A stretch of DNA of 38,683 bases from Oscillospiraceae bacterium (GCA_009780275.1 WRAI01000022.1:1-38683); one strand, 5' to 3'; counted from the first letter of the stretch, positions 15,402 to 24,209 are shown. Notes: generated by a model from the sequence alone, not told the origin. Numbers and translations are program-made.

Positions 15402-16043
15402 TTATTGCAATAGTAAAAATGCCCCATCCAGCACTGCCAGCCGCGTCACCGCGGCACTCCCCCACCCCATATCGGGATACGTTTGCGCCAAGGCTTGGCA
15501 CAACAATGTCGGGCTGATTAACGGCTCACTTGCGCGAAGCAATACGGTGTAAACAATCTCCTCGCCGTCAGCTTGAACATCGGACTGCGCAATGTGTGGC
15601 ACGATGTCGATTGTTTTCATGCCGGATTTGCTCTTTTTCTCAATGTTTACTGCACCGTTTGTTAAAAATTGCGCCAGTTTATCGCCGTTGTCGGCACTTT
15701 TTATCCGCAGTTCCACTTTCGTCCAAGCGATGTCTTTGATCGGGCGTAATTCCTGCGTATACGACAACGCTTGAAGCCCCGGTGGCAACGTAGCGTTGAG
15801 TTTATCGAGAATGCTGTCGTCAGGCGACGCTTCCAGCTTGACATCCAAAATCTCGCAATGGCTCTCCGCCCCCACAGGCAACGGCAACGCCACCGACAAA
15901 TACGGATGCGGGTTAAAGCCCTCCGAATGTGTTAATGCAATGCCCGCCCGATTAAATGTCCGCCGCCAGACGTTCATCAAATCAAGATGCGAGATATATT
16001 TTGCTACGCCGCGCTTAGCGTAGATGAATCGTGTTTTTGCCAT
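15402..16043 (-). CDS. DUF2344 / TIGR03936 family protein
   Basis: 213-aa protein of the radical-SAM-linked DUF2344 family. It begins with the family signature FIYAKRGVAKYISHLDLMNV, then FNRAGIALTHSEGFNPHP and SVALPLPVGAESHCEILDV. The biochemical role is unknown; in many Clostridia it lies directly after, or is fused to, the radical SAM gene found here upstream. The ATG has AAGGAGGA at seven bases. It is 65 bases downstream of the radical SAM stop on the same strand, so the two probably form an operon. The C-terminus is ordinary and no truncation is seen. Confidence 0.9.
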   Translation of the reverse strand: MAKTRFIYAKRGVAKYISHLDLMNVWRRTFNRAGIALTHSEGFNPHPYLSVALPLPVGAESHCEILDVKLEASPDDSILDKLNATLPPGLQALSYTQELRPIKDIAWTKVELRIKSADNGDKLAQFLTNGAVNIEKKSKSGMKTIDIVPHIAQSDVQADGEEIVYTVLLRASEPLISPTLLCQALAQTYPDMGWGSAAVTRLAVLDGAFLLLQ

Positions 16044-16108
16044 ACTTTCCTCCTTGTATGTAGGGGCAAAACACGCCGTTCGCCCACAGCATAAAAATGA
16101 ATGCCCGG

Positions 16109-17947
16109 CTATTTTCCAACCTCCACAGGCGGCCGGGAATATTCATTCCTACAACCGGCCACACCGCAATTCATGCAGCCTTGCAAACAATCTATCGACT
16201 GCTCGCCGTTGTATGCCGCTTCCAATTCCCGCCATAAATGTGCCTGCGTCACGCCGACATCAATGTGTGCCCAGGGAAAAATTTCGTCCTTCGCGCGTGT
16301 TCGGTGCGCGTAAAACGCAGTGTCAAGCCCTTCGTCGGCGAAAACTTTCTGCCACTTTTTAATATCGAAAAATTCACTCCACGAATCCAAACGGCAACCA
16401 TCCTGCCATGCGCGGTAAATCACACGTCCCAAGCGACGGTCACCCCGTGCCAACACACCTTCCAATACCGATACTTCTGCATCGTGCCAGTGATAGGACA
16501 CCATCTTTTTCATGCCGTTACGCAACTGCGCCTGCTTGGCTTGGAAACTCTCGATAGTCTCCTGCGCCTCCCATTGAAACGGCGTATGCGGCTTGGGCAC
16601 AAAACAGGATACGCTGACACCGATCTTCGCCGCCCGTGCCTTGTTCGGTGTACTGTTTCGCCATGTATCAAACACGCGCCACGCCACGCCGTGAATGGCG
16701 TCAATATCCTCATCGGTTTCGGTCGGCAAGCCCATCATAAAGTATAATTTTACGTTCGTCCAACCGCCGGAAAACGCCATACCGCAAGCGTTTTGCAACG
16801 ATTCTTCTGTCAAATTCTTGTTGATGACCTGACGCAACCGCGCTGTTCCGGCTTCGGGCGCAAACGTCAGCCCGCTTTTACGCGTAGCCTGCACCTTTTG
16901 CATTAACGACAGCGAAAAACTATCGGCACGCAAACTCGGTAATGACAACGAAATATGCCGCGGTTGACAATATTCAAGTAATCCGTCGCACAACTCATCC
17001 AGGTGCGGATAATCGCTGGTAGACAAACTGATCATGCTGATTTCTTCTGCGCCCGTGTGTTTCAAGCAGTCAATTCCCTGCTGCTGCAAAGTTTGCGGCG
17101 ATTTGTACCGCAACGGGCGGTTTGTATGCCCTGCCGCACAAAAGCGGCACCCGCGTCCGCAACCGCGGAATAATTCCACCATAGCGCGGTCGTGTACCAC
17201 CTCGCAAGACGGCACAAGTTGCTTTGTCGGGTACGGCATAGCGTCAAGGTCTTGCACAATGGCCTTGCGCACACGTTCAGGCGCACCCAATTTTGGCGTA
17301 ATATATGCAATCGTGCCGTCATCATTGTATCCAACATCATACAGTGACGGCACGTACACACCTTCAATCTGTGCTGCCTTCTGCAAAAATGCGGCCTTAC
17401 TCTTATCGCCATCTTTACAATCAACGTACAGGTCAATCAGCTTGCCATTGACCTCCTCACCCTCACCGACGACAAAAATGTCGATAAAGTCGCTCATTGG
17501 CTCTGGGTTGTAAGCACATGGCCCGCCGGCGATGACGATATGTTTCAAGCCATCACGCTTCTCACGCAGCAATTCGACCCCGCCAAGCGACAGCATATTT
17601 AGCACATTGGTGTAGCTCAATTCGTATTGCAATGTAAAGGCAATCATATCAAATTCATGCAATGCATCGCCGCTTTCCAACGTCCACAACGGCGTTTGCG
17701 TTTCGCGCAACAACACCTCCATGTCCACCCACGGCGCAAAGGCACGTTCACACCATACATCATCACGTTGGTTCATCACATGATACAAAATCTGCAACCC
17801 CAAATACGACATCCCGATTTCATAAGGCTCCGGGAAACAAAAGGCAATGCGCGCTTTGAGCGACTGCTTGTCCTTTTGAATGACGTGCATTTCACCGCCG
17901 ACATAACGGGCGGGATTACGGACTTGTGCGAGGAGGTGTTGGTTCAT
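16109..17947 (-). CDS. B12-binding-domain radical SAM protein (TIGR03960 family)
   Basis: 612-aa radical SAM enzyme. An N-terminal B12-binding-like Rossmann region (about 30-190; FCFPEPYEIGMSYLGLQ, IVIAGGPCAYNPEP, VVGEGEE) precedes the radical SAM core. The 4Fe-4S motif CxxxCxxC is at C263, C267 and C270 (RGCGRGCRFCAAG). Later core elements are FAPEAGTARLR and VKLYFMMGLPTETDEDI. A further cysteine cluster lies at the C-terminus (CLQGCMNCGVAGC), which may hold a second cluster. The substrate is unknown; co-occurrence with DUF2344 is characteristic. The start ATG at 17945-17947 follows AGAAGAAACACA; a frame 13 codons longer is open but has no site. Confidence 0.92.
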   Translation of the reverse strand: MNQHLLAQVRNPARYVGGEMHVIQKDKQSLKARIAFCFPEPYEIGMSYLGLQILYHVMNQRDDVWCERAFAPWVDMEVLLRETQTPLWTLESGDALHEFDMIAFTLQYELSYTNVLNMLSLGGVELLREKRDGLKHIVIAGGPCAYNPEPMSDFIDIFVVGEGEEVNGKLIDLYVDCKDGDKSKAAFLQKAAQIEGVYVPSLYDVGYNDDGTIAYITPKLGAPERVRKAIVQDLDAMPYPTKQLVPSCEVVHDRAMVELFRGCGRGCRFCAAGHTNRPLRYKSPQTLQQQGIDCLKHTGAEEISMISLSTSDYPHLDELCDGLLEYCQPRHISLSLPSLRADSFSLSLMQKVQATRKSGLTFAPEAGTARLRQVINKNLTEESLQNACGMAFSGGWTNVKLYFMMGLPTETDEDIDAIHGVAWRVFDTWRNSTPNKARAAKIGVSVSCFVPKPHTPFQWEAQETIESFQAKQAQLRNGMKKMVSYHWHDAEVSVLEGVLARGDRRLGRVIYRAWQDGCRLDSWSEFFDIKKWQKVFADEGLDTAFYAHRTRAKDEIFPWAHIDVGVTQAHLWRELEAAYNGEQSIDCLQGCMNCGVAGCRNEYSRPPVEVGK

Positions 17948-18007
17948 TGTGTTTCTTCTTTCATTTAGTCTGTATGGTACCAACAATTACTATACCACAT
18001 TTTGTAC

Positions 18008-18039
18008 AAAAAAAAAAGAGGTTTGATTAGCTGCAAACC
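18008..18039 (-). terminator. Minus-strand terminator-like hairpin
   Basis: Read on the minus strand, GGTTTG and CAAACC form a 6-base stem with an 8-base loop, followed two bases later by ten Ts. It lies between the radical SAM start and the AraC-type gene, where no minus-strand gene ends, so it may block antisense transcription into the radical SAM gene. Confidence 0.45.
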
Positions 18040-18043
18040 GTGC

Positions 18044-18072
18044 TTGTCTTTGTTGTGCTGTTATGCTATACT
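18044..18072 (+). promoter_or_regulatory. Candidate promoter of the AraC-type regulator
   Basis: -35 TTGTCT (18044-18049), 17-base spacer, -10 TATACT (18067-18072), about 105 bases before the start codon. A lone TATAAT also lies closer at 18149-18154 but lacks a -35 partner. Confidence 0.5.
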
Positions 18073-18176
18073 CATAGCGTACAGAGTTTATATTTTCGAC
18101 AGTCTAAATCCGCAACGAAAATGTCGGGTATTAGGCTGTTTGTTGTTTTATAATTGCATTGTGAGAGGTCGAAATA

Positions 18177-19073
18177 ATGAATGTATTGGGGCACTTGAAT
18201 GAAGCAATGGCATACATCGAAAAAAATCTTGACGGCGATATCGATGTTCAATATGCCGCTCAAATTGCTTGCTGTTCGGAATACCATTTTCGCCGTATGT
18301 TCTCATTCCTATCGGGTATGTCGTTAGGTGAATATATCCGTAATAGGCGATTAGCAGAAGCAGCATTGGTATTGTCAAACACTGACGAAAAAGTCATTGA
18401 TGTTGCATTACAGTTCGGGTATGAATCGCCTGACGCCTTTTCAAAAGCGTTTCGCGCAATGCACGGCATAACACCTATGCAAGTGAGAAAATCCGATGTT
18501 TCTATCCAATCATTCACACCCATGACCTTTCAACTAAATATTAAAGGTGGTCATAAAATGGATTATCGCATAATTGAAAAAGGAGCATTCAATATCATAG
18601 GCGTATCAGGGCGCATACCATTGATTTACAATGGGGCAAACTCGCATACGGCTGATGTATGGAAAAAGCTGCGGCAAGAGGATTTGTTAGTTCTTATGGA
18701 GTATTCGGTAGTAGAACCCAAAGGCATATTGAACGTATATGCCAATTACGAGGATAAAACCGTTGAGGGAACGACATTAGACTATTTTGTCGGCATTGTG
18801 GCTGATGCAATACTGCCGGAGCGTTTAATGGAGCGTTACAATGTTTTGACCGTTGAGGCTTCTACATGGGCAGTATTTACATCAGTCGGTAAACACCCTG
18901 ACGCAGCACAAGAAACGTGGGCACGAATTGCCGATACATGGTTTCCGTCGTCAGATTATGAAATGACAGGTGCGCCGGAGTTAATGTGGTATGAGAGTTA
19001 TGATTTTGGAAAATTCGATTTCAAAACAGAAATATGGCTACCGGTAAGAAAAGCAAATAACGCCGCAGTATAA
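18177..19073 (+). CDS. AraC-family regulator with GyrI-like effector domain
   Basis: 298-aa regulator. The N-terminal double helix-turn-helix of the AraC type is at about 5-105 (IDVQYAAQIACCSEYHFRRM, then VALQFGYESPDAFSKAFRAM). A GyrI-like/SOUL-type small-molecule-binding domain follows at about 128-292 (DYRIIEKGAFNIIGVSGRIP, YNVLTVEASTWAVFTSVG, EIWLPVRK). This order, HTH first and effector domain last, is that of Rob/BltR-like and many clostridial multidrug-response regulators. The target genes are unknown; no transporter is adjacent. The start ATG follows GAGAGG. It ends in a shared bidirectional terminator with the protease operon opposite. Confidence 0.92.
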   Translation: MNVLGHLNEAMAYIEKNLDGDIDVQYAAQIACCSEYHFRRMFSFLSGMSLGEYIRNRRLAEAALVLSNTDEKVIDVALQFGYESPDAFSKAFRAMHGITPMQVRKSDVSIQSFTPMTFQLNIKGGHKMDYRIIEKGAFNIIGVSGRIPLIYNGANSHTADVWKKLRQEDLLVLMEYSVVEPKGILNVYANYEDKTVEGTTLDYFVGIVADAILPERLMERYNVLTVEASTWAVFTSVGKHPDAAQETWARIADTWFPSSDYEMTGAPELMWYESYDFGKFDFKTEIWLPVRKANNAAV

Positions 19074-19130
19074 GCATTTTCTACCTTATACCCCACCAAC
19101 TTATTCACAGGCACACATGTTATGGAAATT

Positions 19131-19175
19131 AAACCACAAAGCATAGGACGACTCAAATCCTATACTTTGTGGTTT
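19131..19175. terminator. Bidirectional terminator between convergent genes
   Basis: Eighteen-base arms (19131-19148 and 19158-19175) pair with a single C/A mismatch around a nine-base loop; the ends are AAA and TTT runs, so it works on both strands. It serves the AraC-type gene (plus) and the SpoIVFB-like gene (minus). Confidence 0.8.
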
Positions 19176-19183
19176 CTAATTTG

Positions 19184-19768
19184 TCAAGCCATACCCTCCG
19201 GTTGTTTGCGTCCCATGCCCCACAGCAACGGCACAGTCATCGCAACCAATGTCAAATTCCGTCCATTTGTCGTCATGGCAATCCACACCCCGACCGTCAA
19301 CATCACGGCTAAGCACAATACTGTGCCGCTTGTTGCAACCATCGTTTCACCGCGTTCTCCCCACATTTTGCGCCCTAATATCATCAACGCCCGCCCGCCG
19401 TCAAGCGTTGCCGCCGGCAGTAAGTTCACAACCGACAACACCACAGACACGCCAGCCAACCGCCACGAGCCGTAAAAATACGCCGCGCACGCCAAAACCA
19501 CGCTGGCAAGCGGCCCTGCCAACGTGATGAATATATCAGTTTTCCAATCAATTAACGGCGTATTGCTCATCGTCATGTTTATGCCGCCAATGCCGAACGA
19601 CAACTGACTAACACGCTTTCCAAATACCCGCATGGCAAGCCAATGTCCCAATTCGTGCACCAACGCGGCAAACGCAACCAGCGGCAACCAACCACCGGTA
19701 TCAAAAAAATATAGCAGCGACCATAACAACACAAAGCCCGCCGAAAGCTTTACGCGACCAAACGTCAT
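19184..19768 (-). CDS. spoIVFB: Site-2 protease (M50), SpoIVFB-like
   Basis: 194-aa intramembrane zinc protease. HELGH (H38, E39, H42) and NLLPAATLDGGR with N115 and D123 provide the complete M50 active site, within four to five hydrophobic segments. In B. subtilis SpoIVFB cleaves pro-sigma-K in the mother cell and is held by SpoIVFA. Here the ATG overlaps the stop of the M23-domain gene by four bases (ATGA), the same order as spoIVFA-spoIVFB, which supports the name. The protein is shorter than the Bacillus one (about 288 aa). If the host lacks a cleavable pro-sigma-K, another S2P role would be possible. Confidence 0.82.
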   Translation of the reverse strand: MTFGRVKLSAGFVLLWSLLYFFDTGGWLPLVAFAALVHELGHWLAMRVFGKRVSQLSFGIGGINMTMSNTPLIDWKTDIFITLAGPLASVVLACAAYFYGSWRLAGVSVVLSVVNLLPAATLDGGRALMILGRKMWGERGETMVATSGTVLCLAVMLTVGVWIAMTTNGRNLTLVAMTVPLLWGMGRKQPEGMA

Positions 19769-20643
19769 ACCACCCTGCTTTCAGGCAGCGAGATATGATG
19801 CAGCGGGTTGATAATACGTCCATTGCGACGAATTTCAAAATGCAAATGCGGCCCCGTTGATGCGCCCGTTGAGCCGACAAGAGCAATTGTTTCGCCCTTT
19901 TGTACACGCTGCCCCTCTTGCGCCACGATACGCTGCGCATGGGCGTACATGGTGCTGAATCCGTCAGCATGACGCACACGGATATAATTGCCGTCAATGT
20001 TGTTATAACCTATGCGGTAAACCTCGCCATCAGCAAACGCCAGGATTGACGTGCCATACCCCCCCCCTAAATCTACACCGAAATGAAATCGATGTGCGCC
20101 GTTGATCGGATGCATACGAAATCCAAATCCTGACGTCAACCGCATATTCGCCAACGGATTGCCATGCGGAAATCCAATGGGATACTCGGTAAAATCTACA
20201 ATCGCAGGCGCACGTTCTCCAAATGGCACCGGCGGCGTATCATCTTCTGCGTCACGATCATCATTTTCAAATAGCAAGGCATTGATAGGCGCAATCTCTG
20301 CCACCGTGCCGCCAATTCCCTCTATGTTTTCCTCATGATTCGGCCACTCAAACGCCGGTGTCGGCTCCACTGCCTCAATGCTTTTATCGCTGTCTGTTTC
20401 CGCACTGTCACTGTCTTGGTTGTCCTCAGCACCTCCAAATGCTTGCATAAAAACGGCCTTGACATCCAATCCGCCGGTAATATGATTAGCGACAAATGCC
20501 TGCATGGTTTCTGCTGTGCCCGGCCAAACCGTACGCACCAACATTAAACCGCCCAATAAACACAAACATACCAATAGTTGCACAAACACCCAATTCCCGC
20601 TTTTTTTCTTATACCGCGTGTGATAAGGCTTTCTCCGCTGCAT
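19765..20643 (-). CDS. spoIVFA: M23 peptidase-domain membrane protein, SpoIVFA-like
   Basis: 292 aa. A basic N-terminus (MQRRKPYHTRYKKK) is followed by one membrane helix (about 18-37), an acidic linker (about 70-140) and a LytM/M23 domain (about 165-282). In B. subtilis SpoIVFA restrains SpoIVFB. The LytM metal and catalytic residues are all present: H187 and D191 (HFGVD), H235 (YAHAQ), H266 and H268 (GPHLHFE). The domain may therefore be an active endopeptidase. The ATG at 20641-20643 has GGGGGA nine bases upstream; a longer frame to 20775 lacks a site. Codons 192-195 include a run of nine Gs. Confidence 0.8.
   Translation of the reverse strand: MQRRKPYHTRYKKKSGNWVFVQLLVCLCLLGGLMLVRTVWPGTAETMQAFVANHITGGLDVKAVFMQAFGGAEDNQDSDSAETDSDKSIEAVEPTPAFEWPNHEENIEGIGGTVAEIAPINALLFENDDRDAEDDTPPVPFGERAPAIVDFTEYPIGFPHGNPLANMRLTSGFGFRMHPINGAHRFHFGVDLGGGYGTSILAFADGEVYRIGYNNIDGNYIRVRHADGFSTMYAHAQRIVAQEGQRVQKGETIALVGSTGASTGPHLHFEIRRNGRIINPLHHISLPESRVV
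20059..20067. repeat. Nine-base G/C homopolymer in the SpoIVFA-like gene
   Basis: Nine consecutive Gs on the coding strand encode Gly-Gly-Gly just after the metal-binding D191. A one-base slip would frameshift the catalytic domain and the coupled downstream gene. Confidence 0.9.
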
Positions 20644-20804
20644 ATACACAAGTCCCCCTGTTTTCTCGATACCACAAGGGTATGAGAAGACAAGGGGTTT
20701 TAGAAGTGTAAGAATGCGCATTGCGTGTCCATGATTTGTAACACCAAAAGGCGGCAACACAACGCCCGTTTTCACTAAATTACAGGACGCCTAGTGTACG
20801 CCTC

Positions 20805-21767
20805 CTACACCACAGGTGCCGTCCGCCAAGCTAAACTCGCCAACTGGAACAACGCCGTTACATCACTCAATTTGACCGCACTAATCGGACTGTGCAGCGA
20901 ACGAGCGGCAACCGCCATGCCGGCGACCGGCGCACCGCGACCGGCGCGTTGAATGGCGGCAGCATCTGTGCCGCCGGCAACCATCTCTTTGGTTTGACGC
21001 GCAATACCGTTCTCATCGGCCAACGTATGCAAATGATTCAACAGCGATGGTGTATAAATTGTACCTTTATCCATAAACGGCAATACCACGCCATTCCCGG
21101 GACGGCAAATTACTTTATGCGGCGGCACATCGGGCAAATCTGCCGCTGTTGTTGCCTCTAACACATAGGCGTAGTCAGGCGCAATACGAGCAGCAGCCGG
21201 CATCGCGCCTCGCAGACCAACCTCTTCTTGCACTGTAAATACCGCCCAAGTGTCAACGGCGGGTTTCTGTTCAAGCAATATCGATAGCACAGCACAACCC
21301 ACCCTGTCATCCAACGCCTTGGCTTTGAGCCAGCCATCGCCATATTCTTGCGGCATACTATCAAAATACGCGGTGTCGCCGGACGCAATCGACACATCAT
21401 CAGCTTTTGCCGCGCCAACATCAATCGTTTTCTTGTCGGAAATCACGCCCAAAATGCCATCCTTTCCGACGCGGACACGTTGCCCCGGCAATATACGCCT
21501 ATCAATCGAGCCTATTGTGTCAAAGCGCAGCCGCCCGTCATCAGCAATCGAAGTGACAATCAACCCCACCTCGTCCATATGTGCAGCAAACATGCAAGTC
21601 TTGCTGCTGTCAACACCTCTTTTGAAAACGAGCAGATTGCCCATAACATCCTCTACTATCTCATCGGCGCAAGTAAACGCCCAACGCCGCAGTTGCTGCC
21701 GCACTGCGTCTTCATGCCCCGGCACACCTGGCAATACAGATAACATTTTTATCCGTTCAATGAGCAT
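20805..21767 (-). CDS. M42-family aminopeptidase, active form
   Basis: 320-aa cobalt/zinc aminopeptidase of the M42 (TET, glutamyl aminopeptidase/endoglucanase M) family. All expected residues are present: H63 and D65 (AAHMDEVG), D153 (KALDDR), E181 and E182 (VQEEVGLRGA), E204 (VLEAT) and H292 (LHSP). Such enzymes trim cytosolic peptides as dodecamers. The ATG has GGGGAGGTG just upstream and overlaps the end of the preceding M42 paralogue by 11 bases. It is the third gene of a murD-M42-M42 run. The substrate preference is not visible. Confidence 0.92.
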   Translation of the reverse strand: MLIERIKMLSVLPGVPGHEDAVRQQLRRWAFTCADEIVEDVMGNLLVFKRGVDSSKTCMFAAHMDEVGLIVTSIADDGRLRFDTIGSIDRRILPGQRVRVGKDGILGVISDKKTIDVGAAKADDVSIASGDTAYFDSMPQEYGDGWLKAKALDDRVGCAVLSILLEQKPAVDTWAVFTVQEEVGLRGAMPAAARIAPDYAYVLEATTAADLPDVPPHKVICRPGNGVVLPFMDKGTIYTPSLLNHLHTLADENGIARQTKEMVAGGTDAAAIQRAGRGAPVAGMAVAARSLHSPISAVKLSDVTALFQLASLAWRTAPVV

Positions 21768-22785
21768 AATGCACCTCCCCGGCGTATTGCAGTCCCATCA
21801 CAGGCTCAACAGCTTTTTTCGCGCAATGTAAGGCATCCCCCGGCGATTTTACCAATTCAACAATCCACCGTGCGGTTAACGCGACTGCTGACAGCCGTGC
21901 CACTTCGACCGGCGAATGCATTGACTGCACCGGCAGCGACAGTGTCAGCGTTGGTACAAATTGGCGGCCATTGTGTGGTGCAAAGGTTTTCATCACGGGA
22001 ATATTTTTCGCCTCAGCCACGGCAAGCGCACGTTGGAACAATCCAACGTGCGATGCCATATTGACAGCCACACCGCCGTTTAACAGCAGTGTGTCTGACG
22101 TAGCAATCGCATCTACTACAATTGCCCATAACGGAGACAATGACTGCGCGGCAATACCCTGCCCAAACCGCCGCGGGCTGATCACTACAGCAATGTCAAA
22201 CGGCAGCACTTCGCCTTGCAGCAACTCTATGGCGTAAAGTACCGCCAATAAACCGGCACGGCAACTCAACGCCTTACCCGTTGCCATGCCATCTCCAAAC
22301 TGCTTAAACGGCGCATCAAAGACAATCGGCGTACCGGCCGGCACAACTTGTTTTAACAGCTCCCCGCGCAAACCGACATCAACAAAGAGCTTATCTTCCG
22401 TAATATCCCGCATTCTATCCTCATCAGATAAAGCGTGTGGCGGCATAACAGCAACCATCCCCATCATCGGCTCAGGTGTCAAAACCACCATCTGCTGCCC
22501 CGGCAAAGTGCTGATGTCAACATTACCCAACGCCGCTACGCGCAAAAATTCATCCTCATGCGACGTAACAATCAGCCCGACCTCATCCAAATGCGTTTGC
22601 AAGAGCAATGTCGGCTTTGTGCCGTCGCCTCTAAATGCACGCACGCTGCCCGTCGCATCAACACTCACATCATCAACATACAGTTCAAGCAAATCGCGCA
22701 CCAAATGCGCCGCAAGCAATTCATGCCCTGAAGGGCTGTGTGTATCACACAACTGCTTCAACGTGTTGTATAAATCCATCATCAT
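21757..22785 (-). CDS. M42-family paralogue lacking catalytic residues (pseudoenzyme)
   Basis: 342-aa M42-fold protein, clearly related to its neighbour (THLDEVGLIVTS, GQQMV, SLPVQSMHSP). The active site is broken: the KALDDR motif reads KALSCR (S174-C175), and the two glutamates of QEEVGLRG are R205-R206 (SPRRFGQG). H65, D67, D225 and the late histidine survive. The frame is long, intact and well coded, so it is not decaying. It overlaps murD upstream by four bases and the active paralogue downstream by 11. A structural or regulatory subunit of a mixed M42 assembly is a reasonable inference. Three ATGs in a row leave the exact start open. Confidence 0.88.
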   Translation of the reverse strand: MMMDLYNTLKQLCDTHSPSGHELLAAHLVRDLLELYVDDVSVDATGSVRAFRGDGTKPTLLLQTHLDEVGLIVTSHEDEFLRVAALGNVDISTLPGQQMVVLTPEPMMGMVAVMPPHALSDEDRMRDITEDKLFVDVGLRGELLKQVVPAGTPIVFDAPFKQFGDGMATGKALSCRAGLLAVLYAIELLQGEVLPFDIAVVISPRRFGQGIAAQSLSPLWAIVVDAIATSDTLLLNGGVAVNMASHVGLFQRALAVAEAKNIPVMKTFAPHNGRQFVPTLTLSLPVQSMHSPVEVARLSAVALTARWIVELVKSPGDALHCAKKAVEPVMGLQYAGEVHYAH

Positions 22786-24128
22786 AAATCACGCACCAAT
22801 CTTTTGAAGTCCTCGCCTCGTGCAGCGAAGTCTTTATATGCATCAAACGCCGTACAAGCCGGCATCAGTGCGACAGTATCGCCTTCGCCTGCCAAACATG
22901 CCGCCGCTTCAACAGCTTGTTGCATAGTATCTACACGCATAATCGGCGGGCAATTGTCCGTAGCTTTGGCTGCTGCTTCAATTTGACGCGCCGCGCTGTT
23001 ACCCGTCAAAATCAAATGCTTAACATGTACAGGCAGCTCAGCTGCCAACTCATCGAACGGAATGCCTTTTTCCGCGCCGCCCGCGATGAGAATAATTTTC
23101 TTTTCATACGCCTTCAAACTCGCCACTACGCGTGAAGGCGACGTAGCAATCGAGTTGTTATAATAATCGACACCGTTGTGTCGGCGCACCCATTCAAGAC
23201 GATGCTCAACTCCCGTAAAATTTTTCGCGGCTGTAACAATTGCGTGCAAAGGCACTCTATCCCAGGTGGCGCCGACCGCCGCTAATAAGTTTTCGGCGTT
23301 GTAACGGCCCGGCAATTTCCAGTCTGCCATGTCCATAATCTCGGTGCCAAACACGGTTAATTTGCCGCCTTTGATGGTAATATTGGCATCATTGTCGATG
23401 CCAAATGTCACAACATTTCCCTTTGCTCGGCCGTGCAATTTATAACTCTCGTAATTATCACGGTTCAACACAACTGTCTGTTCCGCCGCTTGGTAACGAA
23501 AAATCGTCTCTTTGGCCTGCTTGTACTCATCATAATCCTTATGCCAGTCCAAGTGATTTGGCGAAATATTAGTCAGCACAGCTACATCGGCACTGCGCTT
23601 CATGCCCATCAATTGAAACGACGACAGCTCAACCACCACACGGTCACCTTTACTGATTTTATCAATCATTGGCAGCAACGGGTGCCCAATGTTGCCGCCC
23701 AACCACGTCTTGACGCCCGACTGCTCGACCATCGCGGCTATTAGTGACGTTGTCGTCGTCTTGCCATCACTGCCCGTCACGGCATAAGTCATGCAGGGGC
23801 AGCGCTCAAAAAACAATTCCATTTCCGAAGTAATGACCGCGCCTTTGGCCGCCATCTCCGGCAAACGTCCAATATCAGGACGAATACCCGGCGTACGAAT
23901 CACGACATCAGCTTCCCAGCCGCTTAAATAATCGTCACCAAAGTGCAGTTCACAGCCCATCGCCTGCCATCGTGGCAACTGCGCAAAACCCTCTTTGATA
24001 TCCTTGTCACATAAAATCAGCGTCGCGCCCGCAGCGTACAGCGGCTCGACCAACGGCAAATTCGACCGCGCCAGCCCCAGCAGCGCGACGCGCTTGCCCG
24101 CAAAGGCTTGGAAATAATCCGTTAACAC
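22782..24128 (-). CDS. murD: UDP-N-acetylmuramoylalanine-D-glutamate ligase
   Basis: Adds D-glutamate to UDP-MurNAc-L-Ala in cytoplasmic peptidoglycan precursor synthesis. It has 448 aa, normal length. The N-terminal domain starts GKRVALLGLARSNLP. The ATP loop is VTGSDGKTTTTSLIAAM, and the Mur central signatures SPNHLDWHKDYDEYKQAK and FTGVEHRLEWV follow, with a C-terminal domain (ILIAGGAEKGIPFDEL). Two GTG codons can serve as the start; 24128 is preferred because GAGGGG lies ten bases before it, while the GTG at 24137 is only one base from the site. It is unusual in being followed by two M42 peptidase genes rather than other mur or fts genes. Confidence 0.95.
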   Translation of the reverse strand: MLTDYFQAFAGKRVALLGLARSNLPLVEPLYAAGATLILCDKDIKEGFAQLPRWQAMGCELHFGDDYLSGWEADVVIRTPGIRPDIGRLPEMAAKGAVITSEMELFFERCPCMTYAVTGSDGKTTTTSLIAAMVEQSGVKTWLGGNIGHPLLPMIDKISKGDRVVVELSSFQLMGMKRSADVAVLTNISPNHLDWHKDYDEYKQAKETIFRYQAAEQTVVLNRDNYESYKLHGRAKGNVVTFGIDNDANITIKGGKLTVFGTEIMDMADWKLPGRYNAENLLAAVGATWDRVPLHAIVTAAKNFTGVEHRLEWVRRHNGVDYYNNSIATSPSRVVASLKAYEKKIILIAGGAEKGIPFDELAAELPVHVKHLILTGNSAARQIEAAAKATDNCPPIMRVDTMQQAVEAAACLAGEGDTVALMPACTAFDAYKDFAARGEDFKRLVRDL

Positions 24129-24173
24129 AAATATCACGCCCCTCTTTAATTATTATATACGATTTTTTCCAAT

Positions 24174-24202
24174 TTGACAACCTTTTGCGAATATGCTATA
24201 AA
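24174..24202 (+). promoter_or_regulatory. Promoter of the RNase P RNA gene
   Basis: Perfect -35 TTGACA (24174-24179), 17-base spacer, -10 TATAAA (24197-24202). The distance predicts a start at about 24210, exactly where the RNase P helix P1 begins. Confidence 0.88.
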
Positions 24203-24209
24203 ATAATAT

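Noticed and set aside
18149..18154. TATAAT close to the AraC-type start as main promoter
   Set aside because: No -35 element at the right distance; the upstream candidate at 18044-18072 has both boxes.
20644..20775. Longer start for the SpoIVFA-like protein
   Set aside because: The extra 44 codons lack a ribosome binding site and put extra residues before a typical basic N-terminus and membrane helix.
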